A DNA stretch of 64,000 nt from Acanthosepion esculentum (GCA_964036315.1 OZ038485.1:73156824-73220823), one strand, 5' to 3'. Counted from the first letter of the stretch, positions 44,340 to 57,555 are shown. Notes: generated by a model from the letters alone, not told the origin. A program made the numbers and translations.

Positions 44340-46490
44340 AACAGCTTGCTTTTACACCTAAAATTCAATATTTTTCAAAACTTTGTAAAACTTAAAATTT
44401 GCAATATAACTTTGTGAAAACTGTTGAAACTTGTTGAAATCAATAGTTTTCGATCGATAACATATCGATTTTCAATAATTTTATTGGTTTTCTAATGATT
44501 TCAATAAGTAAATCAATTTTTCATACAGCCGTGTTTAACGTTGAAAAAGAAGCCAAAACAGCTTCCTTTTACACCTAAAATTCAATATTTTTCAAAACTT
44601 TGTAAAACTTAAAATTTGCAATATATCTTTGTGAAAACTGTTGAAAGTTGTTGAAATGATTACTTTTCGATCGGTAACATATCGATTTTCAATAATTTTA
44701 TTGGTTTTCAAAAGATTTCAATAAGTAAATCAATTTTTCATACAGCCGTGTTTAACGTTGAAAAAGAAGCCAAAACAGCTTGCTTTTACACCTAAAATTC
44801 AATATTTTTCAAAACTTTGTAAAACTTAAAATTTGCAATATAACTTTGTGAAAACTGTTGAAAGTTGTTGAAATGAATACTTTTCGATCGGTAACATATC
44901 GATTTTCAATAATTTTATTGGTTTTCGAAAGATTTCAATAAGTAAATCAATTTTTCATACAGCCGTGTTTAACGTTGAAAAAGAAGCCAAAACAGCTTCC
45001 TTTTACAACTAAAATTCAATATTTTTCAAAATTATGTAAAACTTAAAATTTGCAATAAAACTTTGTGAAAACTGTTGAAACTTGCTGAACTCAATACTTT
45101 TCGATCGATAACATATCGATTTTCAATAATTTTATCGGTTTTCTACAGATTTCAATAAGTAAATCAATTTTACAAACAACCGTGTTTACCGTTGAAAAAC
45201 AAGCCAAAACAGCTTGCTTTTACACCTAAAATTCAATATTTTTCAAAACTTTGTAAAACTTAAAATTTGCAATATAACTTTGTGAAAACTGTTGAAACTT
45301 GTTGAAATCAATAGTTTTCCATCGATAACATATCGATTTTCAATAATTTTATTGGTTTTCGAAAGATTTCAATAAGTAAATCAATTTTACAAACAACCGT
45401 GTTTAAGGTTGAAAAACAAGCCAAAACAGCTTGCTTTTACACCTAAAATTCAATATTTTTCAAAACTTTGTAAAACTTAAAATTTGCAATATAACTTTGT
45501 GCAAACTGTTGAAACTTGTTGAAATCAATACTTTTCGATCGATAACATATCGATTTTCAATAATTTTATTGGTTTTCTAAAGATTTCAATAAGTAAATCA
45601 ATTTTACAAACAACCGTGTTTAACGTTGAAAAACAAGCCAAAACAGCTTGCTTTTACACCTAAAATTCAATATTTTTCAAAACTTTGTAAAACTTAAAAT
45701 TTGCAATATAACTTTGTGAAAACTGTTGAAACTTGTTGAAATCAATAGTTTTCGATCGATAACATATCGATTTTCAATAATTTTATTGGTTTTCTAATGA
45801 TTTCAATAAGTAAATCAATTTTTCATACAGCCGTGTTTAACGTTGAAAAAGAAGCCAAAACAGCTTCCTTTTACACCTAAAATTCAATATTTTTCAAAAC
45901 TTTGTAAAACTTAAAATTTGCAATATATCTTTGTGAAAACTGTTGAAAGTTGTTGAAATGAATACTTTTCGATCGGTAACATATCGATTTTCAATAATTT
46001 TATTGGTTTTCAAAAGATTTCAATAAGTAAATCAATTTTTCATACAGCCGTGTTTAACGTTGAAAAAGAAGCCAAAACAGCTTGCTTTTACACCTAAAAT
46101 TCAATATTTTTCAAAACTTTGTAAAACTTAAAATTTGCAATATAACTTTGTGAAAACTGTTGAAAGTTGTTGAAATGAATACTTTTCGATCGGTAACATA
46201 TCGATTTTCAATAATTTTATTGGTTTTCGAAAGATTTCAATAAGTAAATCAATTTTTCATACAGCCGTGTTTAACGTTGAAAAAGAAGCCAAAACAGCTT
46301 CCTTTTACAACTAAAATTCAATATTTTTCAAAATTATGTAAAACTTAAAATTTGCAATAAAACTTTGTGAAAACTGTTGAAACTTGCTGAACTCAATACT
46401 TTTCGATCGATAACATATCGATTTTCAATAATTTTATCGGTTTTCTACAGATTTCAATAAGTAAATCAATTTTACAAACAACCGTGTTTA
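44340..46490. repeat. 6-monomer block duplication (1302-bp offset)
   Basis: About 44,340-45,640 recurs from about 45,640 to 46,490. TCTAATGATT lies at 44,491 and 45,793, and GCTGAACTCAA at 45,084 and 46,386, both 1,302 bp apart. GCTGAACTCAA appears a third time at 47,906, 1,520 bp further on, so part of the block was also copied with a 7-monomer offset. Confidence 0.84.
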
Positions 46491-49199
46491 CCGTTGAAAA
46501 AGAAGCCAAAACAGCTTGCTTTTTACACCTAAAATTCAATATTTTTCAAAACTTTGTAAAACTTAAAATTTGCAATATAACTTTGTGAAAACTGTTGAAA
46601 GTTGTTGAAATGAATACTTTTCGATCGGTAACATATCGATTTTCAATAATTTTATTGGTTTTCTAAAGATTTCAATAAGTAAATCAATTTTACAAACAAC
46701 CGTGTTTAACGTTGAAAAACAAGCCCAAACAGCTTGCTTTTACACTTAAAATTCAATATTTTTCACAACTTTGTAAAACTTAAAATTTGCAATATAACTT
46801 TGTGAAAACTGTTCAAACTTGTTGAAATCAATAGTTTTCGATCGATAACATATCGATTTTCAATAATTTTATTGGTTTTCGAAAGATTTCAATAAGTAAA
46901 TCAATTTTTCATACAGCCGTGTTTAACGTTGAAAAAGAAGCCAAAACAGCTTCCTTTTACAACTAAAATTCAATATTTGTCAAAACTATGTAAAACTTAA
47001 AATTTGCAATATAACTTTGTGAAAACTGTTGAAACTTGTTGAAATCAATACTTTTCGATCGATAACATATCGATTTTCAATAATTTTATTGGTTTTCTAA
47101 AGATTTCCATAAGTAAATCAATTTTTCAAACAACCGTGTTTAACGTTGAAAAACAAGCCAAAACAGCTTGCTTTTACACCTAAAATTCAATATTTTTCAA
47201 AACTTTGTAAAACTTAAAATTTGCAATATAACTTTGTGAAAACTGTTGAAACTTGTTGAAATCAATAGTTTTCCATCGATAACATATCGATTTTCAATAA
47301 TTTTATTGGTTTTCGAAAGATTTCAATAAGTAAATCAATTTTTCATACAGCCGTGTTTAACGTTGAAAAACAAGCCAAAACACCTTGCTTTTACACCTAA
47401 AATTCAATATTTTTCAAAACTTTGTAAAACTTAAAATTTGCAATATAACTTTGTGAAAACTGTTGAAAGTTGTTGAAATGAATACTTTTCGATCGGTAAC
47501 ATATCGATTTTCAATAATTTTATTGGTTTTCTAAAGATTTCAATAAGTAAATCAATTTTTCAAACAACCGTGTTTAACGTTGAAAAACAAGCCAAAACAG
47601 CTTGCTTTTACACTTAAAATTCAATATTTTTCAAAACTTTGTAAAACTTAAAATTTGCAATATAACTTTGTGAAAACTGTTCAAACTTGTTGAAATCAAT
47701 AGTTTTCGATCGATAACATATCGATTTTCAATAATTTTATTGGTTTTCGAAAGATTTCAATAAGTAAATCAATTTTTCATACAGCCGTGTTTAACGTTGA
47801 AAAAGAAGCCAAAACAGCTTCCTTTTACAACTAAAATTCAATATTTTTCAAAATTATGTAAAACTTAAAATTTGCAATAAAACTTTGTGAAAACTGTTGA
47901 AACTTGCTGAACTCAATACTTTTCGATCGATAACATATCGATTTTCAATAATTTTATTGGTTTTCTAAAGATTTCAATAAGTAAATCAATTTTTCATAAA
48001 GCCGTGTTTAACGTTGAAAAAGAAGCCAAAACAGCTTGCTTTTACACCTAAAATTCAATATTTTTCAAAACTTTGTAAAACTTAAAATTTGCAATATAAC
48101 TTTGTGCAAACTGTTGAAACTTGTTGAAATCAATACTTTTCGATCGATAACATATCGATTTTCAATAATTTTATTGGTTTTCTAAAGATTTCAATAAGTA
48201 AATCAATTTTACACGCAACCTTGTTTAACGTTGAAAAACAAGCCAAAACAGCTTCCTTTTACACCTAAAATTCAATATTTTTCAAAACTTTGTAAAACAT
48301 AAAATTTGAAATATAACTTTGTGAAAACTGTTGAAACTTGTTGAAATCAATACTTTTCGATCGATAACATATCGATTTTCAATAATTTTATTGGTTTTCT
48401 AAAGATTTCAATAAGTAAATCAATTTTACAAACAACCGTGTTTAAGGTTGAAAAACAAGCCAAAACAGCTTGCTTTTACACCTAAAATTCAATATTTTTC
48501 AAAACTTTGTAAAACTTAAAATTTGCAATATAACTTTGTGAAAACTGTTGAAACTTGTTGAAATCAATAGTTTTCGATCGATAACATATCGATTTTCAAT
48601 AATTTTATTGGTTTTCGAAAGATTTCAATAAGTAAATCAATTTTTCATACAGCCGTGTGTAACGTTGAAAAAGAAGCCAAAACAGCTTGCTTTTACACCT
48701 AAAATTCAATATTTTTCAAAACATTGTAAAACTGAAAATTTGCAATATAACTTTGTGAAAACTGTTGAAACTTGTTGAAATCAATACATTTCGATCGATA
48801 ACATATCGATTTTCAATAATTTTATTGGTTTTCTAAAGATTTCAATAAGTAAATCAATTTTTCATAAAGCCGTGTTTAACGTTGAAAAAGAAGCCAAAAC
48901 AGCTTGCTTTTACACATAAAATTCAATATTTTTCAAAACTTTGTAAAACTTAAAATTTGCAATATAACTTTGTGAAAACTGTTGAAACTTGTTGAAATCA
49001 ATACTTTTCGATCGATAACATATCGATTTTCAATAATTTTATTGGTTTTCTAAAGATTTCAATAAGTAAATCAATTTTACACGCAACCGTGTTTAACGTT
49101 GAAAAACAAGCCAAAACAGCTTGCTTTTACACCTAAAATTCAATATTTTTCAAAACTTTGTAAAACTGAAAATTTGCAATATAACTTTGTGAAAACTGT

Positions 49200-51950
49200 T
49201 GAAAGTTGTTGAAATGAATACTTTTCGATCGGTAACATATCGATTTTCAATAATTTTATTGGTTTTCTAAAGATTTCAATAAGTAAATCAATTTTTCAAA
49301 CAACCGTGTTTAACGTTGAAAAACAAGCCAAAACAGCTTGCTTTTACACCTAAAATTCAATATTTTTCAAAACTTTGTAAAACTTAAAATTTGCAATATA
49401 ACTTTGTGAAAACTGTTGAAACTTGCTGAAATCAATACTTTTCGATCGATAACATATCGATTTTCAATAATTTTATTGGTTTTCTAAAGATTTCAATAAG
49501 TAAATCAATTTTTCAAACAACCGTGTTTAACGTTGAAAAAGAAGCCAAAACAGCTTGCTTTTACACCTAAAATTCAATATTTTTCAAAACTTTGTTAAAC
49601 TGAAAATTTGCAATATAACTTTGTGAAAACTGTTGAAACTTGTTGAAACTTGTTGAAATCAATACATTTCGATCGATAACATATCGATTTTCAATAATTT
49701 TATTGGTTTTCTAAAGATTTCAATAAGTAAATCAATTTTTCATAAAGCCGTGTTTAACGTTGAAAAAGAAGCCAAAACAGCTTGCTTTTACACCTAAAAT
49801 TCAATATTTTTCAAAACTTTGTAAAACTTAAAATTTGCAATATAACTTTGTGAAAACAATTGAAACTTGTTGAAATCAATACTTTTCGATAGATAACATA
49901 TCGATTTTCAATAATTTTATTTGTTTTCTAAAGATTTCAATAAGTAAATCAATTTTACACGCAACCGTGTTTAATGTTGAAAAACAAGCCAAAACAGCTT
50001 GCTTTTACACCTAAAATTCAATATTTTTCAAAACTTTGTAAAACTTAAAATTTGCAATATAACTTTGTGAAAACTGTTGAAACTTGCTGAAATCAATACT
50101 TTTCGATCGATAACATATCGATTTTCAATAATTTTATTGGTTTTCTAAAGATTTCAATAAGTAAATCAATTTTACAAACAACCGTGTTTAACGTTGAAAA
50201 ACAAGCCAAAACAGCTTGCTTTTACACCTAAAATTCAATATTTTTCAAAACTTTGTAAAACTTAAAATTTGCAATATAACTTTGTGAAAACTGTTCAAAC
50301 TTGTTGAAATCAATAGTTTTCGATCGATAACATATCGATTTTCAATAATTTTATTGGTTTTCGAAAGATTTCAATAAGTAAATCAATTTTTCATACAGCC
50401 GTGTTTAACGTTGAAAAAGAAGCCAAAACAGCTTGCTTTTACACCTAAAATTGAATATTTTTCAAAACTTTGTAAAACTTAAAATTTGCAATATAACTTT
50501 GTGAAAACTATTGAAACTTGTTGAAATCAATACTTTTCGATAGATAACATATCGATTTTCAATAATTTTATTGGTTTTCTAAAGATTTCAATAAGTAAAT
50601 CAATTTTACACGCAACCTTGTTTAACGTTGAAAAACAAGCCAAAACAGCTTCCTTTTACACCTAAAATTCAATATTTTTCAAAACTTTGTAAAACTTAAA
50701 ATTTGCAATATAACTTTGTTAAAACTGTTGAAACTTGTTGAAATCAATAGTTTTCGATCGATAACATATCGATTTTCAATAATTTTATTGGTTTTCTAAA
50801 GATTTCAATAAGTAAATCAATTTTACAAACAACCGTGTTTAACGTTGAAAAACAAGCTAAAACAGCTTGCTTTTACACCTAAAATTCAATATTTTTCAAA
50901 ACTTTGTAAAACTTAAAATTTGCAATATAACTTTGTGAAAACAGTTGAAAGTTTTTGAAATGAATACTTTTCGATCGGTAACCTATCGATTTTCAATAAT
51001 TTTATTGGTTTTCTAAAGATTTCAATAAGTAAATCAATTTTTCAAACAACCGTGTTTAACGTTGAAAAACAATCCAAAACAGCTTGCTTTTACACCTAAA
51101 ATTCAATATTTTTCAAAACTTTGTAAAACTTAAAATTTGCAATATAACTTTGTGAAAACTGTTGAAACTTGCTGAAATCAATACTTTTCGATCGATAACA
51201 TATCGATTTTCAATAATTTTATTGGTTTTCTAAAGATTTCAATAAGTAAATCAATTTTTCAAAAAACCGTGTTTAACGTTGAAAAAGAAGCCAAAACAGC
51301 TTGCTTTTACACCTAAAATTCAATATTTTTCAAAACTTTGTTAAACTGAAAATTTGCAATATAACTTTGTGAAAACTGTTGAAACTTGTTGAAACTTGTT
51401 GAAATCAATACATTTCGATCGATAACATATCGATTTTCAATAATTTTATTGGTTTTCTAAAGATTTCAATAAGTAAATCAATTTTTCATAAAGCCGTGTT
51501 TAACGTTGAAAAAGAAGCCAAAACAGCTTGCTTTTACACCTAAAATTCAATATTTTTCAAAACTTTGTAAAACTGAAAATTTGCAATATAACTTTGTGAA
51601 AACTATTGAAACTTGTTGAAATCAATACTTTTCGATAGATAACATATCGATTTTCAATAATTTTATTGGTTTTCTAAAGATTTCAATAAGTAAATCAATT
51701 TTACAAACAACCGTGTTTAACGTAGAAAAACAAGCCAAAACAGCTTGCTTTTACACCTAAAATTCAATATTTTTCAAAACTTTGTAAAACTTAAAATTTG
51801 CAATATAACTTTGTGAAAACTGTTGAAACTTGTTGAAATCAATACTTTTCGATCGATAACATATCGATTTTCAATAATTTTATTGGTTTTCTAAAGATTT
51901 CAATAAGTAAATCAATTTTACAAACAACCGTGTTTAACGTTGAAAAACAA
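49200..51950. repeat. 8-monomer block duplication with 10-bp insertion
   Basis: About 49,200-50,945 matches from about 50,946 to 51,950. Offsets are 1,746 bp, which is 8 x 217 plus 10: TTGCTGAAATC and ACATTTCG (49,664 and 51,410) keep this distance. The extra 10 bp is a tandem duplication of ACTTGTTGAA, present once in each copy near 49,640 and 51,385. Confidence 0.82.
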
Positions 51951-54839
51951 GCCAAAACAGCTTGCTTTTACACCTAAAATTCAATATTTTTCAAAACTTT
52001 GTAAAACTTAAAATTTGCAATATAACTTTGTGAAAACAGTTGAAAGTTGTTGAAATGAATACTTGTCGATCGGTAACATATCGATTTTCAAGAATCTTAT
52101 TGGTTTTCTAAAGATTTCAATAAGTAAATCAATTTTTCAAACAACCGTGTTTAACGTTGAAAAAGAAGCCAAAACAGCTTGCTTTTACACCTAAAATTCA
52201 ATATTTTTCAAAACTTTGTAAAACTTAAAATTTGCAATATAACTTTGTGAAAACTATTGAAACTTGTTGAAATCAATACTTTTCGATAGATAACATATCG
52301 ATTTTCAATAATTTGATTGGTTTTCGAAAGATTTCAATAAGTAAATCAATTTTACACGCAACCGTGTTTAACGTTGAAAAACAAGCCAAAACAGCTTGCT
52401 TTTACACCTAAAATTCAATATTTTTCAAAACTTTGTAAAACTTAAAATTTGCAATATAACTTTGTGAAAACTGTTGAAACTTGTTGAGATCAATACTTTT
52501 CGATCGATAACATATCGATTTTCAATAATTTTATTGGTTTTCTAAAGATTTCAATTAGTAAATCAATTTTACAAACAACCGTGTTTAACGTTGAAAAACA
52601 AGCCAAAACGGCTTGCTTTTACACCTAAAATTCAATATTTTTCAAAACTTTGTAAAACTTAAAATTTGCAATATAACTTTGTGAAAACTGTTGAAACTTG
52701 TTGAAATCAATAGTTTTCGATCGATAACATATCGATTTTCAATAATTTTATTGGTTTTCGAAAGATTTCAATAAGTAAATCAATTTTACACGCAACCGTG
52801 TTTAACGTTGAAAAACAAGACAAAACAGCTTGCTTTTACACCTAAAATTCAATATTTTTCAAAACTTTGTAAAACTTAAAATTTGCAATATAACTTTGTG
52901 AAACTGTTTAAAGTTGTTGAAATGAATACTTGTCGATCGGTAACATATCGATTTTCAATAATTTTATTGGTTTTCTAAAGATTTCAATAAGTAAATCAAT
53001 TTTTCAAACAACCGTGTTTAACGTTGAAAAAGAAGCCAAAACAGCTTGCTTTTACACCTAAAATTCAATATTTTTCAAAATATTGTAAAACTTAAAATTT
53101 GTAATACAACTTATTGAAATCTCTTGAAACTTGTTAAAATCAATACTTTTCGATTGATAACATATCGATTTTCAATAATTTTATTGGTTTTCTAATGTTT
53201 TCAAACAACAAAATCAATTTTCAAAGTATTGTGTTTAACGTTGAAATGGTAGCTCGAAATGCTTGGTTTTGTATTGAAATTTAAATATTTTTCAAATGTT
53301 TGTAAAACTTATTTCCAATAAATCTTTGTGTAAACTGTTGAGACGTGTAAAAATCAATATTTTCTGATCGATACCATATCGATTTTCAATAATTTTATTG
53401 ATTTTCTATTGATTTCGAACAGCAAATTCAATTTTCAAACTAACGTGTTTAACGTTGAAAAAGTAGCTCGAAATCTTGCATTTGCATTGAAATTTCAATA
53501 TTTTTCAAAAGTTTTAAAACTTAATATTTGCAATAAAACTTTTTGTAAACTGTTGGAAATTTTCAAAATCAATATTTTCTGATCGATACCATATCGATTT
53601 TCCATAATTTTTGTTTATTTTCTAATGTTTTCAAACAGCAAATTCAGTTTTCAAAGTACCGTGTTTAACGTTGAAAAAGTTTGTAAATCTTATTTGCAAT
53701 AAATCTTTGTGTAAACTGTTGAGACGAGTCAAAATCAATATTTTCTCATCGATACCATATCCATTTTCAATAATTTTATTGGTTTTCTAATGTTTTCAAA
53801 CAGCAAAGACAATTTTCAAACTACCGTTTTTAACTTTGAAAAAGTAGCTCGAAATTCTTGTTTTTGCATTGAAATTTTGATATTTTTCATAACTTTGCAA
53901 AACTTACTATTTGCAATAAATCTATGTGTAAACTGTTGAGACTTGCCACAATCAATATTTTCTGATCGATAGGATATCGATTTTCAAAAATTTTATTGGT
54001 TTTCTCATGTTTTCTAACAGCAAATTCAATTCTGAAACTACCGTGTTTAACTTTGAAAAAGTAACTCGAAATTCTTGTTTTTGCATTGAAATTTCAATAT
54101 TTTTCAAAAGTTTGTAAAACTTAATATTTGCAATAAATCTATGTGTAATCTGTTGGAAATTGTCAAAACCATTATTTTCTGATCGATAACATATCGATTT
54201 TCAATAACTTTATTAATTTTCTAATGATTTCAAACAGCAAATTCAATTTTCAAACTAACGTGTTTAACGTTGAAAAAGTAGTTCGAAATGGTTGCTTTTG
54301 CATTAAAATTTCAATATTTTCCAAAAGTTTGCAAAACTTAATATTTGCCATAAAACTTTGTGTAAACTGTTGAGACTTGTCAAAATCAATATTTTCTGAT
54401 CGATAACATATTGATTTTCAATGACTTTATTGATTTTATAATGTTTTCTATCAGCAAATTCAATTATCAAACTACTGGGTTTAACGTTGAAAAAGTAGCT
54501 CTAAATGGTTGCTTTTGAATTAAAATTTCAATATTTTCCAAAAGTTTGTAAAACTTAATATTTGCAAAAAATCTATGTGTAATCTGTTGCAAATTGTCAA
54601 AATCCTTATTTTCTGATCGATACCTTATCGATTTTCAATAATTTTATTGTTTTTCTAATGATTTCAAACAGCAAATTCAAATTTCAAACTACCGTGTTTA
54701 ACGTTGAAAAAGTACCTCGAAATGCTTCCTTTTGCATTGAAATTTCGAGATTTTTCGAAAATTTGTAAAACCTAATATTTGCAATAAAACTTTGTGTAAA
54801 CTGTTGAGACTTGTCAAAATGAATATTTTCTGATCGATG

Positions 54840-55015
54840 CACACTTTTGAAAAATATTGCAATTTCAATGCAAAAACAAGATTTTCAATAATTTTGTTGG
54901 TTTTCTAATGTTTTCAAACAGCAAATTCAATTTCAAAACTATCGTGTTTAACGTTGAAAACGTAGCTCGAAATGCTTGTTTTTGCATTGAAATTTCAATA
55001 TTTTTCAAAAGTGTG
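54840..55015. repeat. 41-bp inverted repeat pair, fold-back insertion
   Basis: Bases 54,840-54,880 are the reverse complement of 54,975-55,015 with one mismatch (40 of 41), separated by 94 bp. The right arm is ordinary satellite sequence (CTTGTTTTTGCATTG..). The left arm replaces the expected ATACCATATCG between GATCGAT and ATTTTCAATAATT. The left arm is therefore a newly inserted inverted copy of nearby satellite sequence, as expected from template switching to the opposite strand during replication or repair. Confidence 0.9.
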
Positions 55016-56219
55016 TAAAACTTAATATTTGCAAAAAAAATTGTGTAAACTTTTGAGACTTGTCAAAATCAATATTTTCTGATCGATACCATATCGATTT
55101 TCAATAATTTTATTGGTTTTCTAATGATTTCAAACAGCAAATTCAATTTTAAAACTACCGTGTATAACGTTGAAAAACTAGCTCGTAATGCTTGTTTTTG
55201 CATTGAAATTTGAATATTTTTCAAAGTGTGTAAAACATAATATTTGCAAAGAAATGTGTGTAAACTGTTGAGATTTTTCAAAATCAATACTTTCTGATCG
55301 ATACCATATCGATTTTCAATCATTTTATTGGTTTTGTAATGTTTTCAAACAGCAAAATCCATTTTCAAACTACCGTGTTTAACGTTGAAAAAGTACCTCG
55401 AAATCCTTGCTTTTGCATTGAAATTTCGGGATTATTCAAAAATTTGTAAAACCTAATATTTGCAATAAAACTTTGTGTAAACTGTTGAGACTTGTCAAAA
55501 TGAATATTTTCTGATCGATACCATATAGATTTTCAATACTTTTGTTGGTTTCTAATATTTTCAAAGAGCAAAATCAATTTTCAAACTACCGTGTTTAACG
55601 TTGAAAAAGTAGCTCGAAATGCATGCATTTGCATTGAAATTTCAATATCTTTCAAATTTTGTAAAACTTAATATTTGTAAAAAAAACTTTGTGTAAACTG
55701 TTTAGACATAACAAAATCAATATTTTCTGATCGACTCAATATCGATTTTCAATAATTTTATTGGTTTTCTAATGATTTCACACAGCAAATTAAATTTTCA
55801 AACTTATTGGTTTTCTAATCATTTCAATATTTTTAAAAGTTTGTAAAACTTAATATTTGCAATAAAACTATGTGTAAACTTTTGGAAATTGGCAAAAATC
55901 AATATTTTCCATATCGACTTTCAATAATTTTATTTGTTTTCTAATGATTTCAAACCGCAATTTCAAATTTCATAGTACCGTGTTTAACGTTGGAAAAGTA
56001 ACTCGAAATGTTTGTTTTTGCATTGAAATTTCAATGTTTTTCAAAAGTCTGTAAAACTTAATATTTGCACTAAAACTTTGTGTAAACTGTTGGGAATTGT
56101 CAAAATCAATATATTCTTATCGATACCATATAGATTTTCAATAATTTATTGATTTTCTAATAATTTCAAATAGCAAATTCAATTTTCAAACTACCATGTT
56201 TAAGGTTGAAAATGTAGCT

Positions 56220-57120
56220 CGAAATTCTTGCTTGAAATTTCAATATTTTTTGAAACATTGTAAAACTTAATATTTGCAATAAAACATTGTGTAAACTGTT
56301 GGAAAACTTTAATATTTGCAATAAAACTTTGTGTAAACAGTTGAAACGTGTCAAAATCAATATTTTCTGATCGATACCATATCTATTTTCAATAATTTTA
56401 TTGATTTTCTCATGATTTCAAACAGCAAATTAAATTTTCAAACTACCATGTTTAAGGTTGAAAATGTAGCTCGAAATTCTTGCTTGAAATTTCAATATTT
56501 TTTGAAACATTGTAAAACTTAATATTTGCAATAAAACATTGTGTAAACTGTTGGAAAACTTTAATATTTGCAATAAAACTTTGTGTAAACTGTTGAAACT
56601 TGACAAAATCAATATTTTCTGATCGATACCATATCGATTTTCAATAATTATTTTGGTTTTCTAATGATTTCAAAGTGCAAATTCAATTTTCAAACTACGG
56701 TGTTTAACGTTGAAAAAGTAGTTCGAAATTCTTGCTTTTGCATTGAAATTTCAGTATTTTTCAAAAGTTTGTAAAACTTAATATTTGCAATAAAACATTG
56801 TGTAAACGGTTGAAACGTGTCAAAATCAATATTTTCTGATCGATACCATATCGATTTTCAATAATTTTATTGGTTTTCTAATGATTTCAAACATCAAATT
56901 CAAATTTCAAACTACCGTGTTTAACGTTTAGAAAGTAGCTCAAAATGCTTGTTTTTGCATTGAAATTTCAATATTTTTCAAATGTTTGTAAAACTTAACA
57001 TTTGCAATAAAACTTTATGTAAACTGTTGGAAAACTTAATATTTGTAATAAAACATTGTGTAAACTGTTGGAAAACTTTAATATTTGAAATAAAACTTTG
57101 TGTAAACTGTTGAAACTTGT
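56220..57120. repeat. 41-42 bp sub-monomer expansions
   Basis: The segment AATATTTGCAATAAAAC..TTGTGTAAACTGTTGGAAAACTT is tandemly duplicated in the monomers near 56,260-56,340 and 56,510-56,590, giving 252-bp monomers. It is present three times at about 56,991-57,110, with GTAAACTGTTG spaced 41-42 bp apart (57,019, 57,060, 57,102). The two 252-bp monomers are close copies of each other. The short minus-strand open frames over them are chance. Confidence 0.85.
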
Positions 57121-57479
57121 CAAAATGGATATTTTCTGATCGATACCATATCGATTTTCAATAATTTTATTGTTTTTCTAATGATTTCAAACACCAAATT
57201 CAAATTTCAAACTACCGTGTTTAACTTTGAAAAAGTAGCTCGAAATGCTTGTTTTGCTTATAGATGTGTTGAAATTTCAATGTTTTTCAAATATTTGTAA
57301 AACTTAATATTTGCAATAAAACTTTGTGTCAACTGTTGAAACCTGTCAAAATCTATATTTTCTGATAGATACAACGTTGATTTTCAGTAATTTTATTGGT
57401 TTTCTAATGTTTTCACACAGCAAATCAGATTTTCAAATAACTGTGTATTAACGTTTAAAAAGTAGCTCAAACAGCTTGC

Positions 57480-57555
57480 AAATATTGATTTTGACAATTT
57501 TGAACAGTTTACACAAATTTGTGTAAACTGTTGAAAATTGTCAAAATCAATATTT
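57480..57555. repeat. 76-bp near-perfect palindrome
   Basis: Bases 57,480-57,517 pair with 57,518-57,555 with no spacer; the centre is ACACAAA|TTTGTGT. The only mismatched pair is G57,502 with G57,533. The right half is normal satellite sequence (TTGTGTAAACTGTTGAAAATT..). The left half is its inverted copy and replaces the expected middle of the monomer. It could extrude as a cruciform or hairpin. It most likely arose by fold-back copying. Confidence 0.93.

Larger units (their letters stand above)
39500..53090. repeat. 217-bp satellite array, domain A2
   Basis: The same 217-bp monomer continues for about 62 copies, but the subtype mix changes. From about 39,550 the TTTTTCATACAG subtype carries GAAGC on the left arm and GCTTG, not GCTTC, on the right. 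Variants such as CGAAAGATTTC, CGATAGATAAC, GAAAGTTGTTG and TTTTTCAAACAACC become common and are rare or absent in A1. Local block duplications of 6, 7 and 8 monomers are present. The change looks like an independently homogenised subdomain of one array rather than a different repeat. No gene was seen; the short minus-strand open frames here are chance readings of the monomer. Confidence 0.93.
53090..57480. repeat. Diverged satellite, edge domain B1
   Basis: Monomers of the same family, but strongly substituted relative to the main array, with frequent indels. Typical differences are GATACCATATCGAT for GATAACATATCGAT, CTAATG for CTAAAG, AAAAAGTAGCTCGAAATG for the hairpin region, and GCATTGAAATTTCAATATT for the CACCTAAAATTC region. 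The first clearly mixed monomer lies at about 53,080-53,250. Individual copies carry internal deletions, for example near 53,675 and 55,800, and the 56.2-57.1 kb part carries 41-42 bp internal expansions. The core from GATCGATA to ATTTTATTGGTTTTCTAA and the segment GTGTTTAACGTTGAAAA stay recognisable. No gene was seen. This pattern is expected where unequal exchange no longer homogenises an array. Confidence 0.9.

Noticed and set aside
55069..56612. Minus-strand open frames of 60-84 codons in the diverged satellite (55,069-55,323; 56,166-56,360; 56,430-56,612)
   Set aside because: They translate monomer sequence in one frame with repeated internal words and no conserved start or frame between monomers; chance frames in AT-rich repeats.
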